NCBI RefSeq assembly: GCF_030812415.1
Contig: NZ_JAUSST010000005.1
Coordinates: 62,001-126,000 of the forward strand
DNA: 64,000 nt
From: Paenibacillus harenae
Lineage (GTDB): Bacteria > Bacillota > Bacilli > Paenibacillales > Paenibacillaceae
Reading direction: 5' to 3'
Shown here: piece after piece, positions 34,692 through 43,405 of the stretch
Layout of the letters: each line of letters starts with the position of its first letter
Numbering within the stretch: position 1 is the stretch's first letter
Translations under genes and position numbers: made by a program
Notes under the pieces: model-generated
What the model was told of the DNA's origin: nothing
Seen by the model: the letters and a program-made list of their open reading frames with translations, nothing else
Databases searched by the model: none

Positions 34692-35387
34692 TTGTTAGAA
34701 CAACTGAAAGAAGAGGTATACCAAGCGAATCTGGATTTGCCGAAGCACGGACTCGTGAAATTCACTTGGGGCAATGCGAGCGCCGTCGATCGGGAAAGCG
34801 GCCTGTTCGTCATCAAACCGAGTGGAGTCAGCTATGAGAAGATGAAGCCGAGCGATATGGTCGTCGTGGATCTGGACGGTAAGGTGGTCGAGGGAGAGAT
34901 GAGACCTTCATCCGATACCGCGACTCACGCCGTGTTGTACAAACACTATCCGCAAATCGGCGGCATCGTGCATACCCATTCGACCTGGGCAACCATCTGG
35001 GCGCAAGCGGGACTCGATGTACCCGTCATGGGAACGACGCATGCGGACACCTTCTATGGCGCGGTGCCTTGCGCACGGTTCTTGAACCAAGAGGAAGTTG
35101 ACCGGGGATACGAAGCGGAGACGGGTCACGTTATTATCGAAACGTTCGAGAAGCGCGGATTGGATGTCATGGCGATTCCGGCCGTCCTGCTCCAGGGACA
35201 TGCACCCTTCACTTGGGGGAAAGACGTGAAGTCTGCGGTCGTGAACAGCGTCGTGCTGGAGGAAGTGTGCAATATGAATTTGTACGCGCGGCAATTGAAC
35301 CATTTCGCCAAAGAACTGCCGCAAGGCATTCTGGATAAGCACTATCTTCGCAAGCACGGGAAAGATGCCTACTACGGGCAGAAGTAA
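34692..35387 (+). CDS. araD: L-ribulose-5-phosphate 4-epimerase
   Basis: 231 residues, the usual AraD length. Class II aldolase fold with zinc ligands in IVHTHSTWATIWAQ and the TTHADTFYG stretch, and the VKFTWGNASAVDRE substrate loop near the N-terminus. It converts L-ribulose-5-phosphate to D-xylulose-5-phosphate. TTG start behind GGGAGGGA, 2 bases after araB; 42 bases separate it from araA. Gene order B-D-A differs from the A-B-D order of B. subtilis. Confidence 0.95.
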   Translation: MLEQLKEEVYQANLDLPKHGLVKFTWGNASAVDRESGLFVIKPSGVSYEKMKPSDMVVVDLDGKVVEGEMRPSSDTATHAVLYKHYPQIGGIVHTHSTWATIWAQAGLDVPVMGTTHADTFYGAVPCARFLNQEEVDRGYEAETGHVIIETFEKRGLDVMAIPAVLLQGHAPFTWGKDVKSAVVNSVVLEEVCNMNLYARQLNHFAKELPQGILDKHYLRKHGKDAYYGQK

Positions 35388-35429
35388 TATCCTTACCTAT
35401 TATTAATTACAGAAAAGAGGATGATCAAG

Positions 35430-36854
35430 ATGTCAGTAACAGCAGCTAAACAATTTTGGTTCGTCGTAGGTTCGCAACATCTATACGGGGAAGAAGCGCT
35501 CGCCGAAGTAAAAGCTCATGCGCAGACGATGACCGATGCCTTGAATAACAGCGGTGTGCTCCCTTATCCGCTTGTCTTGCAGGACCTCGCTGTCAGCGCG
35601 GATAAAATTACAAGCATCATGAAAGAGGTCAACTATCGCGACGAAGTGGCGGGTGTCATCACATGGATGCATACGTTCTCGCCTGCGAAAATGTGGATTC
35701 GCGGTACGAAGTTGCTGCAGAAGCCATTGCTGCACTTGGCAACCCAGTTCAACGAAAGCATTCCTTGGGCAACGATCGATATGGACTTCATGAACCTGAA
35801 CCAAGCCGCTCATGGCGATCGCGAGTACGGCTTCATCAATGCCCGTCTGAAGAAGCAAAATAAAATTGTCGTAGGCTACTGGGAACGCGCGGAAGTGCAG
35901 CAGCAGCTTGCGGATTGGATGGACGTAGCGGTTGCCTATAACGAAAGCTTCAACATCAAAGTGGCCCGTTTCGGCGACAACATGCGCAACGTTGGCGTAA
36001 CGGAAGGGGACAAGGTCGAGGCTCAAATTCAATTCGGATGGACCGTGGACTACTTCGGCATCGGCGACCTTGTACAATACGTGAATGCCGTTACGGAGCA
36101 GGAAATCGATGATCTGATGGCTCAATATGCGGAGCTCTACGCATTCGATTACGGGACGAACAGCAAAGAAGCTTGGGAAGCGAGCGTCAGAGTCCAAGCA
36201 AGCTATGAAATCGCGCTCAAACGTTTCTTCGAGGAGAAAGGATATAATGCCTTCACGACGAACTTCGAAGATTTGCATGGAATGAAACAGCTTCCCGGTC
36301 TTGCCGTCCAACGTCTGATGGCGCAGGGCTACGGCTTCGCCGGCGAGGGCGACTGGAAGACGGCGGCGCTCGATCGTCTGATGAAAGTGATGAGCCGCAA
36401 TCAAAACACGGGATTCATGGAGGATTACACCTACGAGATGGCGGCCGGCCAGGAAGCCATCCTGCAATCCCATATGCTAGAGGTTGATCCGTCCTTGGCA
36501 AGCAACCAGCCGAAAATCATCGTTTCCCCGCTCGGAATCGGCGATCGCGAAGATCCGGCGCGTCTCGTATTCGACGGCAAAGCCGGCGAAGGCGTCGTCG
36601 TATCCATGGCGGACTTCGGCACTCATTATAAGTTGCTGATCAACGAGGTTTCCGCATTCGAGCCGACGGTACCGGCTCCTAATCTTCCTGTCGCTCGCGT
36701 CCTGTGGACGGTGAAGCCGAACTTCCAGGATGGCGTGAAAGCTTGGATCGAGAATGGCGGCGGCCACCATACCGTCGTTTCCTTGAACCTGACGACAGAC
36801 CAAATCGTAACCTACGCCAAGCTGGTTAACTTGGAATACGTCGTCATTAAGTAA
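35430..36854 (+). CDS. araA: L-arabinose isomerase
   Basis: 474 residues. Hallmarks are FWFVVGSQHLYGEE at the start, the TWMHTFSPAKMWI segment, FGDNMRNV, and the metal-binding Glu/His region with MEDYTYEM and the C-terminal GGGHHTV. It isomerises L-arabinose to L-ribulose using Mn2+. ATG 35430 is chosen behind AAAAGAGG; ATG 35421 is in frame but too close. Last gene of the operon, with a long terminator. A degraded copy of its last 70 bases lies at 55294. Confidence 0.97.
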   Translation: MSVTAAKQFWFVVGSQHLYGEEALAEVKAHAQTMTDALNNSGVLPYPLVLQDLAVSADKITSIMKEVNYRDEVAGVITWMHTFSPAKMWIRGTKLLQKPLLHLATQFNESIPWATIDMDFMNLNQAAHGDREYGFINARLKKQNKIVVGYWERAEVQQQLADWMDVAVAYNESFNIKVARFGDNMRNVGVTEGDKVEAQIQFGWTVDYFGIGDLVQYVNAVTEQEIDDLMAQYAELYAFDYGTNSKEAWEASVRVQASYEIALKRFFEEKGYNAFTTNFEDLHGMKQLPGLAVQRLMAQGYGFAGEGDWKTAALDRLMKVMSRNQNTGFMEDYTYEMAAGQEAILQSHMLEVDPSLASNQPKIIVSPLGIGDREDPARLVFDGKAGEGVVVSMADFGTHYKLLINEVSAFEPTVPAPNLPVARVLWTVKPNFQDGVKAWIENGGGHHTVVSLNLTTDQIVTYAKLVNLEYVVIK

Positions 36855-36930
36855 TCCATCATTAAGGTGAAGAGAAGGCGGACTCGGGACAATCGCGAGG
36901 CCGCTTCCTTGAGCCAAATGCAAAAACCAC

Positions 36931-36988
36931 AAAAACCGCTTTTTTCGTAAATGGGTGATCTCGCCTTTTACGAAGAAGCGGTTTTTTT
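36931..36988 (+). terminator. Terminator of the araBDA operon
   Basis: Long stem of about 20 bp (AAAAACCGCTTTTTTCGTAA against TTTACGAAGAAGCGGTTTTT, few mismatches) and a T-tract. A homologous hairpin follows the araA fossil at 55377. Confidence 0.88.
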
Positions 36989-37081
36989 ATATTGGCTAAT
37001 GGGGGACGTTTCAGGTGTTGTATTTCACCATCCGGATAGGCGCTCCCAATGAAGTAACTGATGATTCCCGTGTCTGTTCAA

Positions 37082-37921
37082 TCATTTAGCATTAAGGAAG
37101 TGAATCAAAGCGGCATTGAATTGTTCAGGGTGAGTCGAGTTCAAACCGTGCGGTCCGCCTTCAATTACGACGAGTTGACTGCCTGGAACAGCTTCGTGGG
37201 AAAGTTGACCGCTTACCTCAAGCGTCACTATCGCATCGGAATCGCCATGGATAACAAGCAATGGGATATCGAATTTCGCCAAATCGCCACGGAAATCCGT
37301 CCGGCCGAAGGCATCAATGCAATCCAGCGTCCCCTTTGGCGAAGCGTAAGAAGCAATATCAAGGTTGTAAACACGGAAGGACTCGCTGACAAGGTCGGTT
37401 CTATCCCCTGCTTTATAAAAATTGTGAGTGAAGCCGTCAAGGAAGGCGACACGGTCTTTTTTCAAACCGTCTTGGAAGCCCTGAATGGTGGCTTCATCCA
37501 GACCGCCTTCTGGATGCTCGGCGGATTTGTAGAAGAACGGTGGAACCGCAGCAGCCAACACGGCTTTTTTGACACGGCTTGTTCCGTATGTGCCAACGTA
37601 ACGGGCAACCTCTCCGCCACCCATCGAAAACCCGACCAGTGTCACGTCCTTAAGATCTAGATGTTTAATTAACTTGTGGAGATCCGCCGCAAACGTATCA
37701 TAGTCGTAACCGTTCCACGGCCTGGAGGATTGTCCGAATCCGCGGCGGTCATAGGTAATCACCCGGTAACCTGCATCGATGAGCGCTGGAACTTGACTCT
37801 CCCACGAGCGCCCGCTCAGTGGCCAGCCATGGATCAAAATTACAGGTTTGCCTTCGCCAAGATCCTCAAAATACAATTCAATGGGTTGACCGTTTTCCGT
37901 TCCGACTGTTAATTTAGCCAT
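37082..37921 (-). CDS. Non-heme chloroperoxidase-type alpha/beta hydrolase
   Basis: 279 residues. Complete alpha/beta hydrolase: oxyanion HGWPLSG, nucleophile Ser99 in GFSMGGGE, acid in IHGDSDAIV and His in EGGPHGLN. The GFSMGGGEVARY elbow and RRGFGQSS strand are typical of cofactor-free haloperoxidases/peroxyacid-forming esterases. It is 35 bases downstream of the isochorismatase gene on the same strand, probably one operon controlled from the divergent region at 38.6-38.9 kb. A role in detoxification of aromatic or acid compounds is inference. Confidence 0.93.
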   Translation of the reverse strand: MAKLTVGTENGQPIELYFEDLGEGKPVILIHGWPLSGRSWESQVPALIDAGYRVITYDRRGFGQSSRPWNGYDYDTFAADLHKLIKHLDLKDVTLVGFSMGGGEVARYVGTYGTSRVKKAVLAAAVPPFFYKSAEHPEGGLDEATIQGFQDGLKKDRVAFLDGFTHNFYKAGDRTDLVSESFRVYNLDIASYASPKGTLDCIDAFGRTDFRGDLAKFDIPLLVIHGDSDAIVTLEVSGQLSHEAVPGSQLVVIEGGPHGLNSTHPEQFNAALIHFLNAK

Positions 37922-37956
37922 TAGTCTTCACTTCCTATCTTTTTTTTGGATGAGTA

Positions 37957-38592
37957 TTACTCGTGGCCACCAAACATCGTTTGAGCATAAACAATACCCG
38001 CACCGTAGGAACCACCGTGTTGCATAGCGATCTCCAAGACTGCATCATATGTTTCTTGATGTGCCCAATCGCGTTGATACTCAAGAAGAACGGACATCCA
38101 AGTAACGGGAATTGCTCCCGCTTGTATCATGCGTTGAACGGCCATGTCATGCGCTTCCGTGGTAGTCCCGCCTGAGGCGTCCGTTACAATGTATACTTCA
38201 TATCCATCTTTGATGGCTGAAACCGTAGGGAAAGCAAGACAAACTTCCGTCCATAGAGCTGCCATAATCAGCTTCTTGCGACCTGTTTGTTTCACTGCTG
38301 ACACGAAGTTTTCGTCTTCCCAAGAGTTCATGTTTGTGCGGTCGATCGGTTTTTGATCAGGAAAAACATCTTGAATATGCGGATGGATAGGACCTGAAAA
38401 TGATTCGGCAGCAACAGTTGTAAGAATGATCGGCGCATTGAAAACTTTAGCCGTTTTTGCAAGCGCAACCGTATTGCTAATGATAGTTTGGCGATCAGCA
38501 CTTTGTACACCAAAGAGCATTTGAGGCTGATGGTCTACAAGAATAACAGCCGAGTTTTCAGCCGTAAGTAAATCGGACTTTCCATTAAACAT
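37957..38592 (-). CDS. Isochorismatase-family hydrolase (YcaC-like)
   Basis: 211 residues. Cysteine-hydrolase fold with the triad Asp20 (ILVDHQPQM), Lys106/107 (TGRKKLIM) and Cys118 (LWTEVC). The AAESFSGPIHPHIQ and NMNSWEDENF stretches are typical of the YcaC-like branch. The substrate is unknown; these enzymes cleave amide or ether-type bonds. It is one of three related sequences in this island: a remnant at 46268 and a secreted form at 46419. Divergent from the XapX operon, sharing a LysR-type tetrad site. Confidence 0.92.
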   Translation of the reverse strand: MFNGKSDLLTAENSAVILVDHQPQMLFGVQSADRQTIISNTVALAKTAKVFNAPIILTTVAAESFSGPIHPHIQDVFPDQKPIDRTNMNSWEDENFVSAVKQTGRKKLIMAALWTEVCLAFPTVSAIKDGYEVYIVTDASGGTTTEAHDMAVQRMIQAGAIPVTWMSVLLEYQRDWAHQETYDAVLEIAMQHGGSYGAGIVYAQTMFGGHE

Positions 38593-38677
38593 ACAATAAT
38601 CCCCGCTTCCCCTATTTTATTGCAACAGGTCCATAAATTCGTAAATCCTGCTGCATGTATTCAGTCTATTGAAATGT

Positions 38678-38693
38678 GATTGTGCAAACAATC
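38678..38693. promoter_or_regulatory. Palindrome in the isochorismatase/XapX divergent region
   Basis: GATTGT-GCAA-ACAATC, a perfect 6-4-6 dyad, 10 bases from the tetrad site at 38703. It could be a second regulator site. Confidence 0.45.
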
Positions 38694-38702
38694 TTCATTT
38701 TT

Positions 38703-38728
38703 CTATATAATGCATAGGGAAAAACTAT
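38703..38728 (+). promoter_or_regulatory. LysR/OxyR-type tetrad site A
   Basis: CTAT-N7-ATAG-N7-CTAT with exact spacing (CTAT at 38703, ATAG at 38714, CTAT at 38725). This equals three of the four elements of the OxyR consensus. It lies between the isochorismatase (minus) and XapX-amidohydrolase (plus) operons and overlaps a TATAAT box. Confidence 0.7.
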
Positions 38729-38879
38729 ACATATCAAAAGCTTTATAAATGATTTGCATAAGCAATTCCTATGGCTGCTATAGAGAAAGCCTTATTGCTA
38801 GTAAGAATGCTGATTTATAAACTTAAGAATAGAAGGCTAGCTTCTAAGAACAAAAAAATTGAAAGGATTGAAGGAGGAT

Positions 38880-39056
38880 ATGAATATGTGGGCTATGTTT
38901 CTAGCTTTAGCTGCTGGTGTTGTAATTGGCGTTATTTTTCAAGCGCTTCGGATCCCCTCTCCTGCACCGCCTTTCTTGGGACTGATTGGTCTCCTTGGTA
39001 TGTTTTTAGGGCAGAGGTTGATTCCATGGATAAAACTTTGGTTTAGCCACAACTAA
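38880..39056 (+). CDS. XapX-domain small membrane protein
   Basis: 58 residues, two membrane helices: MFLALAAGVVIGVIFQAL and a second around PPFLGLIGLLGMFLGQ. The RIPSPAPP turn between them is the family signature. XapX proteins are short, of unknown function, and often sit next to amidohydrolases and isochorismatases. ATG 38880 follows AAGGAGG; the frame opens earlier. First gene of an operon with the amidohydrolase (32 bases) and the CDGSH gene. Confidence 0.88.
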   Translation: MNMWAMFLALAAGVVIGVIFQALRIPSPAPPFLGLIGLLGMFLGQRLIPWIKLWFSHN

Positions 39057-39088
39057 ACACAAAAAAAATTTCAAAGGAGAACTAAATC

Positions 39089-40918
39089 ATGTCTGAGAAA
39101 ACAAAAGTAGATGAAGCTAGTTTAGTTATTCATAATGCCAGTATCGTAACGATGGACGATTCAAACCCTACAGCATCGGCAGTTGCAGTTAAGGATGGCA
39201 AATTCCTGGCTGTGGGAGAAGATGCCGAAATCATGAAATATGTTGGATCATCCACACAGGTTTTGAACGCAAACAAACGAATGTTAATACCGGGCTTGAA
39301 CGATTCCCATATTCATCTCATTCGGGGCGGTCTCAACTATAACCTCGAGCTTCGCTGGGATGGGGTGCCATCAGTAGCGGATGCATTGCGTATGTTGAAA
39401 AAGCAGGTTGATCGTACGCCGGCACCTCATTGGGTCCGTGTTGTAGGCGGATGGACTGAATTCCAATTCCTGGAACGCAGAATGCCGACTCTAGATGAAA
39501 TCAATCGAATTGCTCCGGAAACCCCCGTTTTTATCCTCAACCTTTACCGTCAAGCTTTTTTGAACAAAGCGGCCTTGCGAGTAATCGGGTATACAAAAGA
39601 TACGCCTAATCCGCCAGGTGGAGAAATCCAAAGGGACAGTCAAGGAAATCCTACAGGAATGCTCATCGCTCGACCGAATGCAACTATTTTGTATGCCACC
39701 TTAGCTAAAGGGCCAAAGCTTTCATACGACGACCAACTGAATTCAACTCGACTTTTTATGAGGGAATTGAATCGATTTGGAGTCACAAGCGTTATTGACG
39801 CCGGCGGGGGCTTTCAGAATTATCCCGATGACTATCAAGTGTTTGATGAACTTGATAAACGTGGAGAAATTACGGTTCGCACTGCGTATAATTTATTCAC
39901 TCAGCATCCCAAGAATGAATTGAGTGATTTTAAAGCATGGACAGCTACATCGCAGCCTTATACGGGAAGTTCCTACTATCGCCATAACGGTGCCGGTGAA
40001 ATGCTTGTTTATAGCGCAGCAGACTTTGAAGATTTTGTAGAGCCTCGTCCGGAACTCCCTGCTGTACTTGAAGATGAACTATTTGACGTTTCTCGGCATC
40101 TCGTTCAACAACGTTGGCCATTTCGTCTTCATGCAACCTATGGAGAGTCGATTAAACGCTTTCTCGATGTATTTGAACGCGTGAATAAAGAGGTGCCGTT
40201 TAAAGACTTACGCTGGATTCTGGATCATGCCGAAACGATTCATGAGGAGGATTTGGAACGGGTCGTTGCATTAGGAGGGTCGGTCGCGGTTCAAAGCCGG
40301 ATGGCTTTCCAGGGTGAATATTTTGTGGATAGATATGGGGCAAAAGCAGCCGAAAACGCTCCTCCGATAACCAAGATGATGAAGTCTGGATTGCGCGTTG
40401 GTGTGGGGACTGATGCCACCAGAGTAGCTAGTTATAATCCTTGGGTGGCCTTATACTGGCTGGTGACGGGCAAAACACTGGGAGGGTTAACCCTGTATCC
40501 TGCTTCTAATCGTGTAGAGAGACACCAAGCGCTTCGGATGTATACTGCGGGGAATGCATGGTTCTCAAAGGAAGAAGATGTGAAAGGGCAGATCAAGAAA
40601 GGTCACTATGCTGATTTTACAATTCTTTCTGAGAATTTCTTCCTTGTATCCGAAGAAGATATTAAAAAAATCGAATCTGTCTTTACAGTCGTGGGCGGTA
40701 AAATTGTTTACGGTACTTCCGAATTTCAATCTCTGTCGCCGGCGGCTCCCAAAGCAAGTCCAGACTGGTCTCCGCATAATTTCTTTGGAGGCTATTATAA
40801 TGGGACCAATTATGGGGGTGGTTCAGGCGCCCATAAACCTCAACAGGTCCATCTTCATCATAGGTGTAACCATCATCATGGCAGCGGTTTCTGTGACTTG
40901 GATTGCTTTGTCTTCTAA
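39089..40918 (+). CDS. YtcJ-like metal-dependent amidohydrolase
   Basis: 609 residues of the amidohydrolase_3 family. Metal ligands are in LNDSHIHLIRGG (HxH), a middle FRLHATYGES segment, LDHAETI and the GTDATRVASYNPW Asp loop. Length fits the family. The last 25 residues form an unusual His/Cys-rich tail (HLHHRCNHHHGSGFCDLDCF) that may bind metal. The +1 frame over the same stretch encodes a hydrophobic segment, so a frameshift cannot be excluded. N-acyl or amide bonds of aromatic compounds are plausible targets. RBS AAAGGAGA. Confidence 0.9.
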   Translation: MSEKTKVDEASLVIHNASIVTMDDSNPTASAVAVKDGKFLAVGEDAEIMKYVGSSTQVLNANKRMLIPGLNDSHIHLIRGGLNYNLELRWDGVPSVADALRMLKKQVDRTPAPHWVRVVGGWTEFQFLERRMPTLDEINRIAPETPVFILNLYRQAFLNKAALRVIGYTKDTPNPPGGEIQRDSQGNPTGMLIARPNATILYATLAKGPKLSYDDQLNSTRLFMRELNRFGVTSVIDAGGGFQNYPDDYQVFDELDKRGEITVRTAYNLFTQHPKNELSDFKAWTATSQPYTGSSYYRHNGAGEMLVYSAADFEDFVEPRPELPAVLEDELFDVSRHLVQQRWPFRLHATYGESIKRFLDVFERVNKEVPFKDLRWILDHAETIHEEDLERVVALGGSVAVQSRMAFQGEYFVDRYGAKAAENAPPITKMMKSGLRVGVGTDATRVASYNPWVALYWLVTGKTLGGLTLYPASNRVERHQALRMYTAGNAWFSKEEDVKGQIKKGHYADFTILSENFFLVSEEDIKKIESVFTVVGGKIVYGTSEFQSLSPAAPKASPDWSPHNFFGGYYNGTNYGGGSGAHKPQQVHLHHRCNHHHGSGFCDLDCFVF

Positions 40919-40949
40919 CTAAAATAACCTAAAGGCAGGTGAGTTCATA

Positions 40950-41144
40950 ATGTCTGATGTTACGATCAAAGTCAACGACAATGGGCCATTACGAATAACA
41001 GGCAAAGTAGAAATGGTGGATGCGTTGGGTAACCGTTTCGAGACAAAGGAGAGCTTTATCCTTTGTCGGTGCGGATTATCAAATCAAAAGCCTTTCTGTG
41101 ACTTGACTCACAAAGGTAAATTTGAAAGCGCGCCGCGTGCTTGA
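40950..41144 (+). CDS. CDGSH iron-sulfur domain protein
   Basis: 64 residues. The 2Fe-2S motif CRCGLSNQKPFCDLTHKGKF provides three Cys and one His in the mitoNEET/CDGSH spacing. These small proteins are redox or Fe-S transfer units. It lies 31 bases behind the amidohydrolase with an AAGGCAGG ribosome site and ends the operon before a terminator. Its presence supports a redox-stress role of the operon (inference). Confidence 0.93.
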   Translation: MSDVTIKVNDNGPLRITGKVEMVDALGNRFETKESFILCRCGLSNQKPFCDLTHKGKFESAPRA

Positions 41145-41200
41145 TTGATACCAAGCAGAGCCATCAAGCTTTGAAATGATCTGAAAACACGATATAAACC

Positions 41201-41232
41201 AAAGGCGATCTCAACTATGCGAGATCGCCTTT
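41201..41232. terminator. Bidirectional terminator between the CDGSH and MFS genes
   Basis: Perfect 12-bp stem AAAGGCGATCTC / GAGATCGCCTTT, 8-base loop. Confidence 0.88.
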
Positions 41233-41263
41233 CTGCTTATCGTTATTTCATTCGCCTTATAAA

Positions 41264-42511
41264 TTAAACGTTAGTTTGCTTGTGCTGATTGATCTGGGTA
41301 GTGATTTTTTCCTTTTTCTCTAACCGAATATAGAATGGGACAACCGTGCTTAAGAGCAGTAATCCAGCTAATATTACGAAAGTGAACATATGACTAACGG
41401 TGTCGATCAGATAAATGGAGATGATGGGAGCAAGCGAAGCGCCAATGAAAAGCATAAACATATGGAAAGAAAGAGCGCTAGCTCTTAACCCGCCAGCCAG
41501 AGTACCTATTAATGATATCAAGGCGGGAAGGGCCATCGCGATGCCGGCAGTAAAAACAATGCTCGCCAAAATTAAAAATGCGAGGTTCTCCCAGACGCCA
41601 ACCAGACCTAGTCCAATACCGGCCAAAATCAAACCGCACCATAGAACGTTTTTAACACCAATCTTGGCAACGAACCTCCCATCAAACGGGGAAATGAACA
41701 TGCCGATGATACCAACTGCACGAACCCATAGGATTTCCTGATGGCTTAGACCGAAAAGAGAGCTGCTTAGATAACTTCCAAGCGTGGAGAAGAACCCGAC
41801 AAGCGAAATAAAGAGAGTTGCTGAAATGATATAACAAAGCGGCAACCCTTTTTTCTTGAAAATACCCCCAATGTGCCTAAAGGGAGTGAAGAAGCTGCCT
41901 ACCGGCTTCTGGGTTTTATCGTTAGGTATAGATATTGCAATCAAAATAAAGGAAACAAAATACACAGGACCAAGGATATAAAATACATTGTTCCAGCTTA
42001 GTTCCAATACGACGATGCTGCTATAGATCTGTCCTACAATACTGGCCATTAAAAAGGCGGTGCTTATAAAGCCGAGTATCGTTACCCTTTTATTAGTTGG
42101 GAACATCTCTATAGCATAGGCTAACACTGAAGGCGGAAACATGGATGCCGCCAATCCCTGGAGAACCCTTAGAACAATAAGCCATTGAAACTCATCAACC
42201 GTTCCGATAACAAGAGTCGTAGCCGTGAGCATACATAACCCGGATATCATCATTTTTTTTCGTCCGTAGCGATCGGAAAGACCACCGAACAGGAGTCCTC
42301 CACCGGCAAAAGCAAAAGAAAAGGCGCTGCCTGCCCAAGCTGCTTTGGATGATGAAATCTGGAATTCGTCCTCAAATACAGAGAGCAGGGGTAATGTTAA
42401 ATAAACCGAAGAAACAACAATCAATGAGCAGAAGAATAGAATAAGGGTCATGAGTTTATAACGCGGTGCTATTGGCAATTTAAATTCTCCTTTGTATTTG
42501 GTCAGATTCAT
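41264..42511 (-). CDS. MFS transporter (drug efflux-type)
   Basis: 415 residues with 12 hydrophobic segments. MFS signature between helices 2 and 3: GGLSDRYGRKKMM; RVLQGLAASMFPPSV follows. These are marks of the drug:H+ antiporter group with 12 helices. The frame opens at 42577, but residues before MNLTKY look untypical; ATG 42511 is preferred and ATG 42520 possible. The substrate is unknown; the island suggests an aromatic or quinone-type compound. Divergent from dps, with tetrad site B in between. Confidence 0.88.
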   Translation of the reverse strand: MNLTKYKGEFKLPIAPRYKLMTLILFFCSLIVVSSVYLTLPLLSVFEDEFQISSSKAAWAGSAFSFAFAGGGLLFGGLSDRYGRKKMMISGLCMLTATTLVIGTVDEFQWLIVLRVLQGLAASMFPPSVLAYAIEMFPTNKRVTILGFISTAFLMASIVGQIYSSIVVLELSWNNVFYILGPVYFVSFILIAISIPNDKTQKPVGSFFTPFRHIGGIFKKKGLPLCYIISATLFISLVGFFSTLGSYLSSSLFGLSHQEILWVRAVGIIGMFISPFDGRFVAKIGVKNVLWCGLILAGIGLGLVGVWENLAFLILASIVFTAGIAMALPALISLIGTLAGGLRASALSFHMFMLFIGASLAPIISIYLIDTVSHMFTFVILAGLLLLSTVVPFYIRLEKKEKITTQINQHKQTNV

Positions 42512-42604
42512 CCCAGTCATGGAGTCTAAAGTTAACGAATTCCAAAGGCTGGATATGTAACACCATCTTATAAACATTGGTTCGGACGATCAATATCGAT
42601 TTTT

Positions 42605-42630
42605 CTATGTTTCGTATAGCCTAATCTTAT
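42605..42630 (-). promoter_or_regulatory. LysR/OxyR-type tetrad site B
   Basis: CTAT (42605)-N7-ATAG (42616)-N7-TTAT (42627) on the plus strand: three elements at exact spacing, the last with one mismatch. It lies in the MFS/dps divergent promoter region. Confidence 0.6.
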
Positions 42631-42738
42631 ATCTTAAAATCCAGTTTGAGAGTCCGAAAATATTCGAGTATACATAAATTGGGTTGCTATGCTATAGTAG
42701 TTCCTTGAAAATGACGTTAATTTGGAAAGGAGCTTTTT

Positions 42739-43176
42739 ATGTCTGATAAAATTACGCAAGTGCTAAACACACAGATAGCGAATTGGAGCCTTTTGTTCAC
42801 CAAACTCCATAACTATCACTGGTATGTAAAAGGTCCACAGTTCTTCACTTTACATTTGAAGTTTGAAGAACTATATACGGAAGCTGCGCTTCATGTGGAC
42901 AATCTTGCCGAGCGGTTGCTGGCATTAGGCGGCAGTCCCGTAGCGACTTTGCAAGGAATTATTGAAACCGCAACGGTAAAAGATGCAGTGGGTAATGAGA
43001 GCGCAACTGAGATGGTTCGCACGCTTGCAGCCGATTTTGGAACTATTGTTAATGAGCTTAAAGAGGGTATGAGTATCGCTAACCGTGAGGGCGACGAGAC
43101 AACCGGGGATATGCTATTGGCCATTCATAGCTCACTGGAGAAGCATGTATGGATGTTGAAATCATTCTTGGGTTAA
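42739..43176 (+). CDS. dps: Dps-family ferritin-like DNA/iron protection protein
   Basis: 145 residues, the normal size of a Dps subunit. Ferroxidase ligands are visible: His27 in HNYHWYVKGPQF, then HVDNLAERLLALGG with His, Asp and Glu; EKHVWMLKSFL closes the chain. Twelve subunits would form a shell that stores iron and removes peroxide. The N-terminus lacks a basic tail, so DNA binding is uncertain. RBS GGAAAGGAGC. Peroxide control fits the OxyR-like site upstream. Confidence 0.95.
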   Translation: MSDKITQVLNTQIANWSLLFTKLHNYHWYVKGPQFFTLHLKFEELYTEAALHVDNLAERLLALGGSPVATLQGIIETATVKDAVGNESATEMVRTLAADFGTIVNELKEGMSIANREGDETTGDMLLAIHSSLEKHVWMLKSFLG

Positions 43177-43210
43177 TTTAGATCCGTTTACTAATCTGTT
43201 ATGTTATCGC

Positions 43211-43241
43211 AAAAAGCCGGGGTAAATCACCGGCTTTTTTG
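43211..43241 (+). terminator. Terminator after dps
   Basis: Stem AAAAAGCCGG / CCGGCTTTTTT with a 9-base loop and T-tract. Confidence 0.88.
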
Positions 43242-43273
43242 TATGCGGACTTATAGTGATTAATGCGAAAGAT

Positions 43274-43298
43274 ATAGTAATTAGCTATACAAGTATAG
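43274..43298 (+). promoter_or_regulatory. LysR/OxyR-type tetrad site C
   Basis: ATAG (43274)-N7-CTAT (43285)-N6-ATAG (43295): three elements, one spacer a base short. It lies about 110 bases upstream of the ring-cleaving dioxygenase. Confidence 0.65.
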
Positions 43299-43405
43299 AA
43301 ATAATGGAATTGTTGGTTGTTGCACTATTCTATATGATTTGAATCAGGATTACGTTCAAATAGTAGTAAAATCGAAAAAATCAAAAAGAAGGAGTGTTCC
43401 GAAAG

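Noticed and set aside
35481..36473. 330-codon open frame on the minus strand inside araA
   Set aside because: araA is certain on the plus strand; the other frame has no motif and no ribosome site.
37061..37660. 199-codon open frame on the plus strand opposite the haloperoxidase-like gene
   Set aside because: It runs antisense through a gene with a full catalytic triad, so it is a shadow frame.
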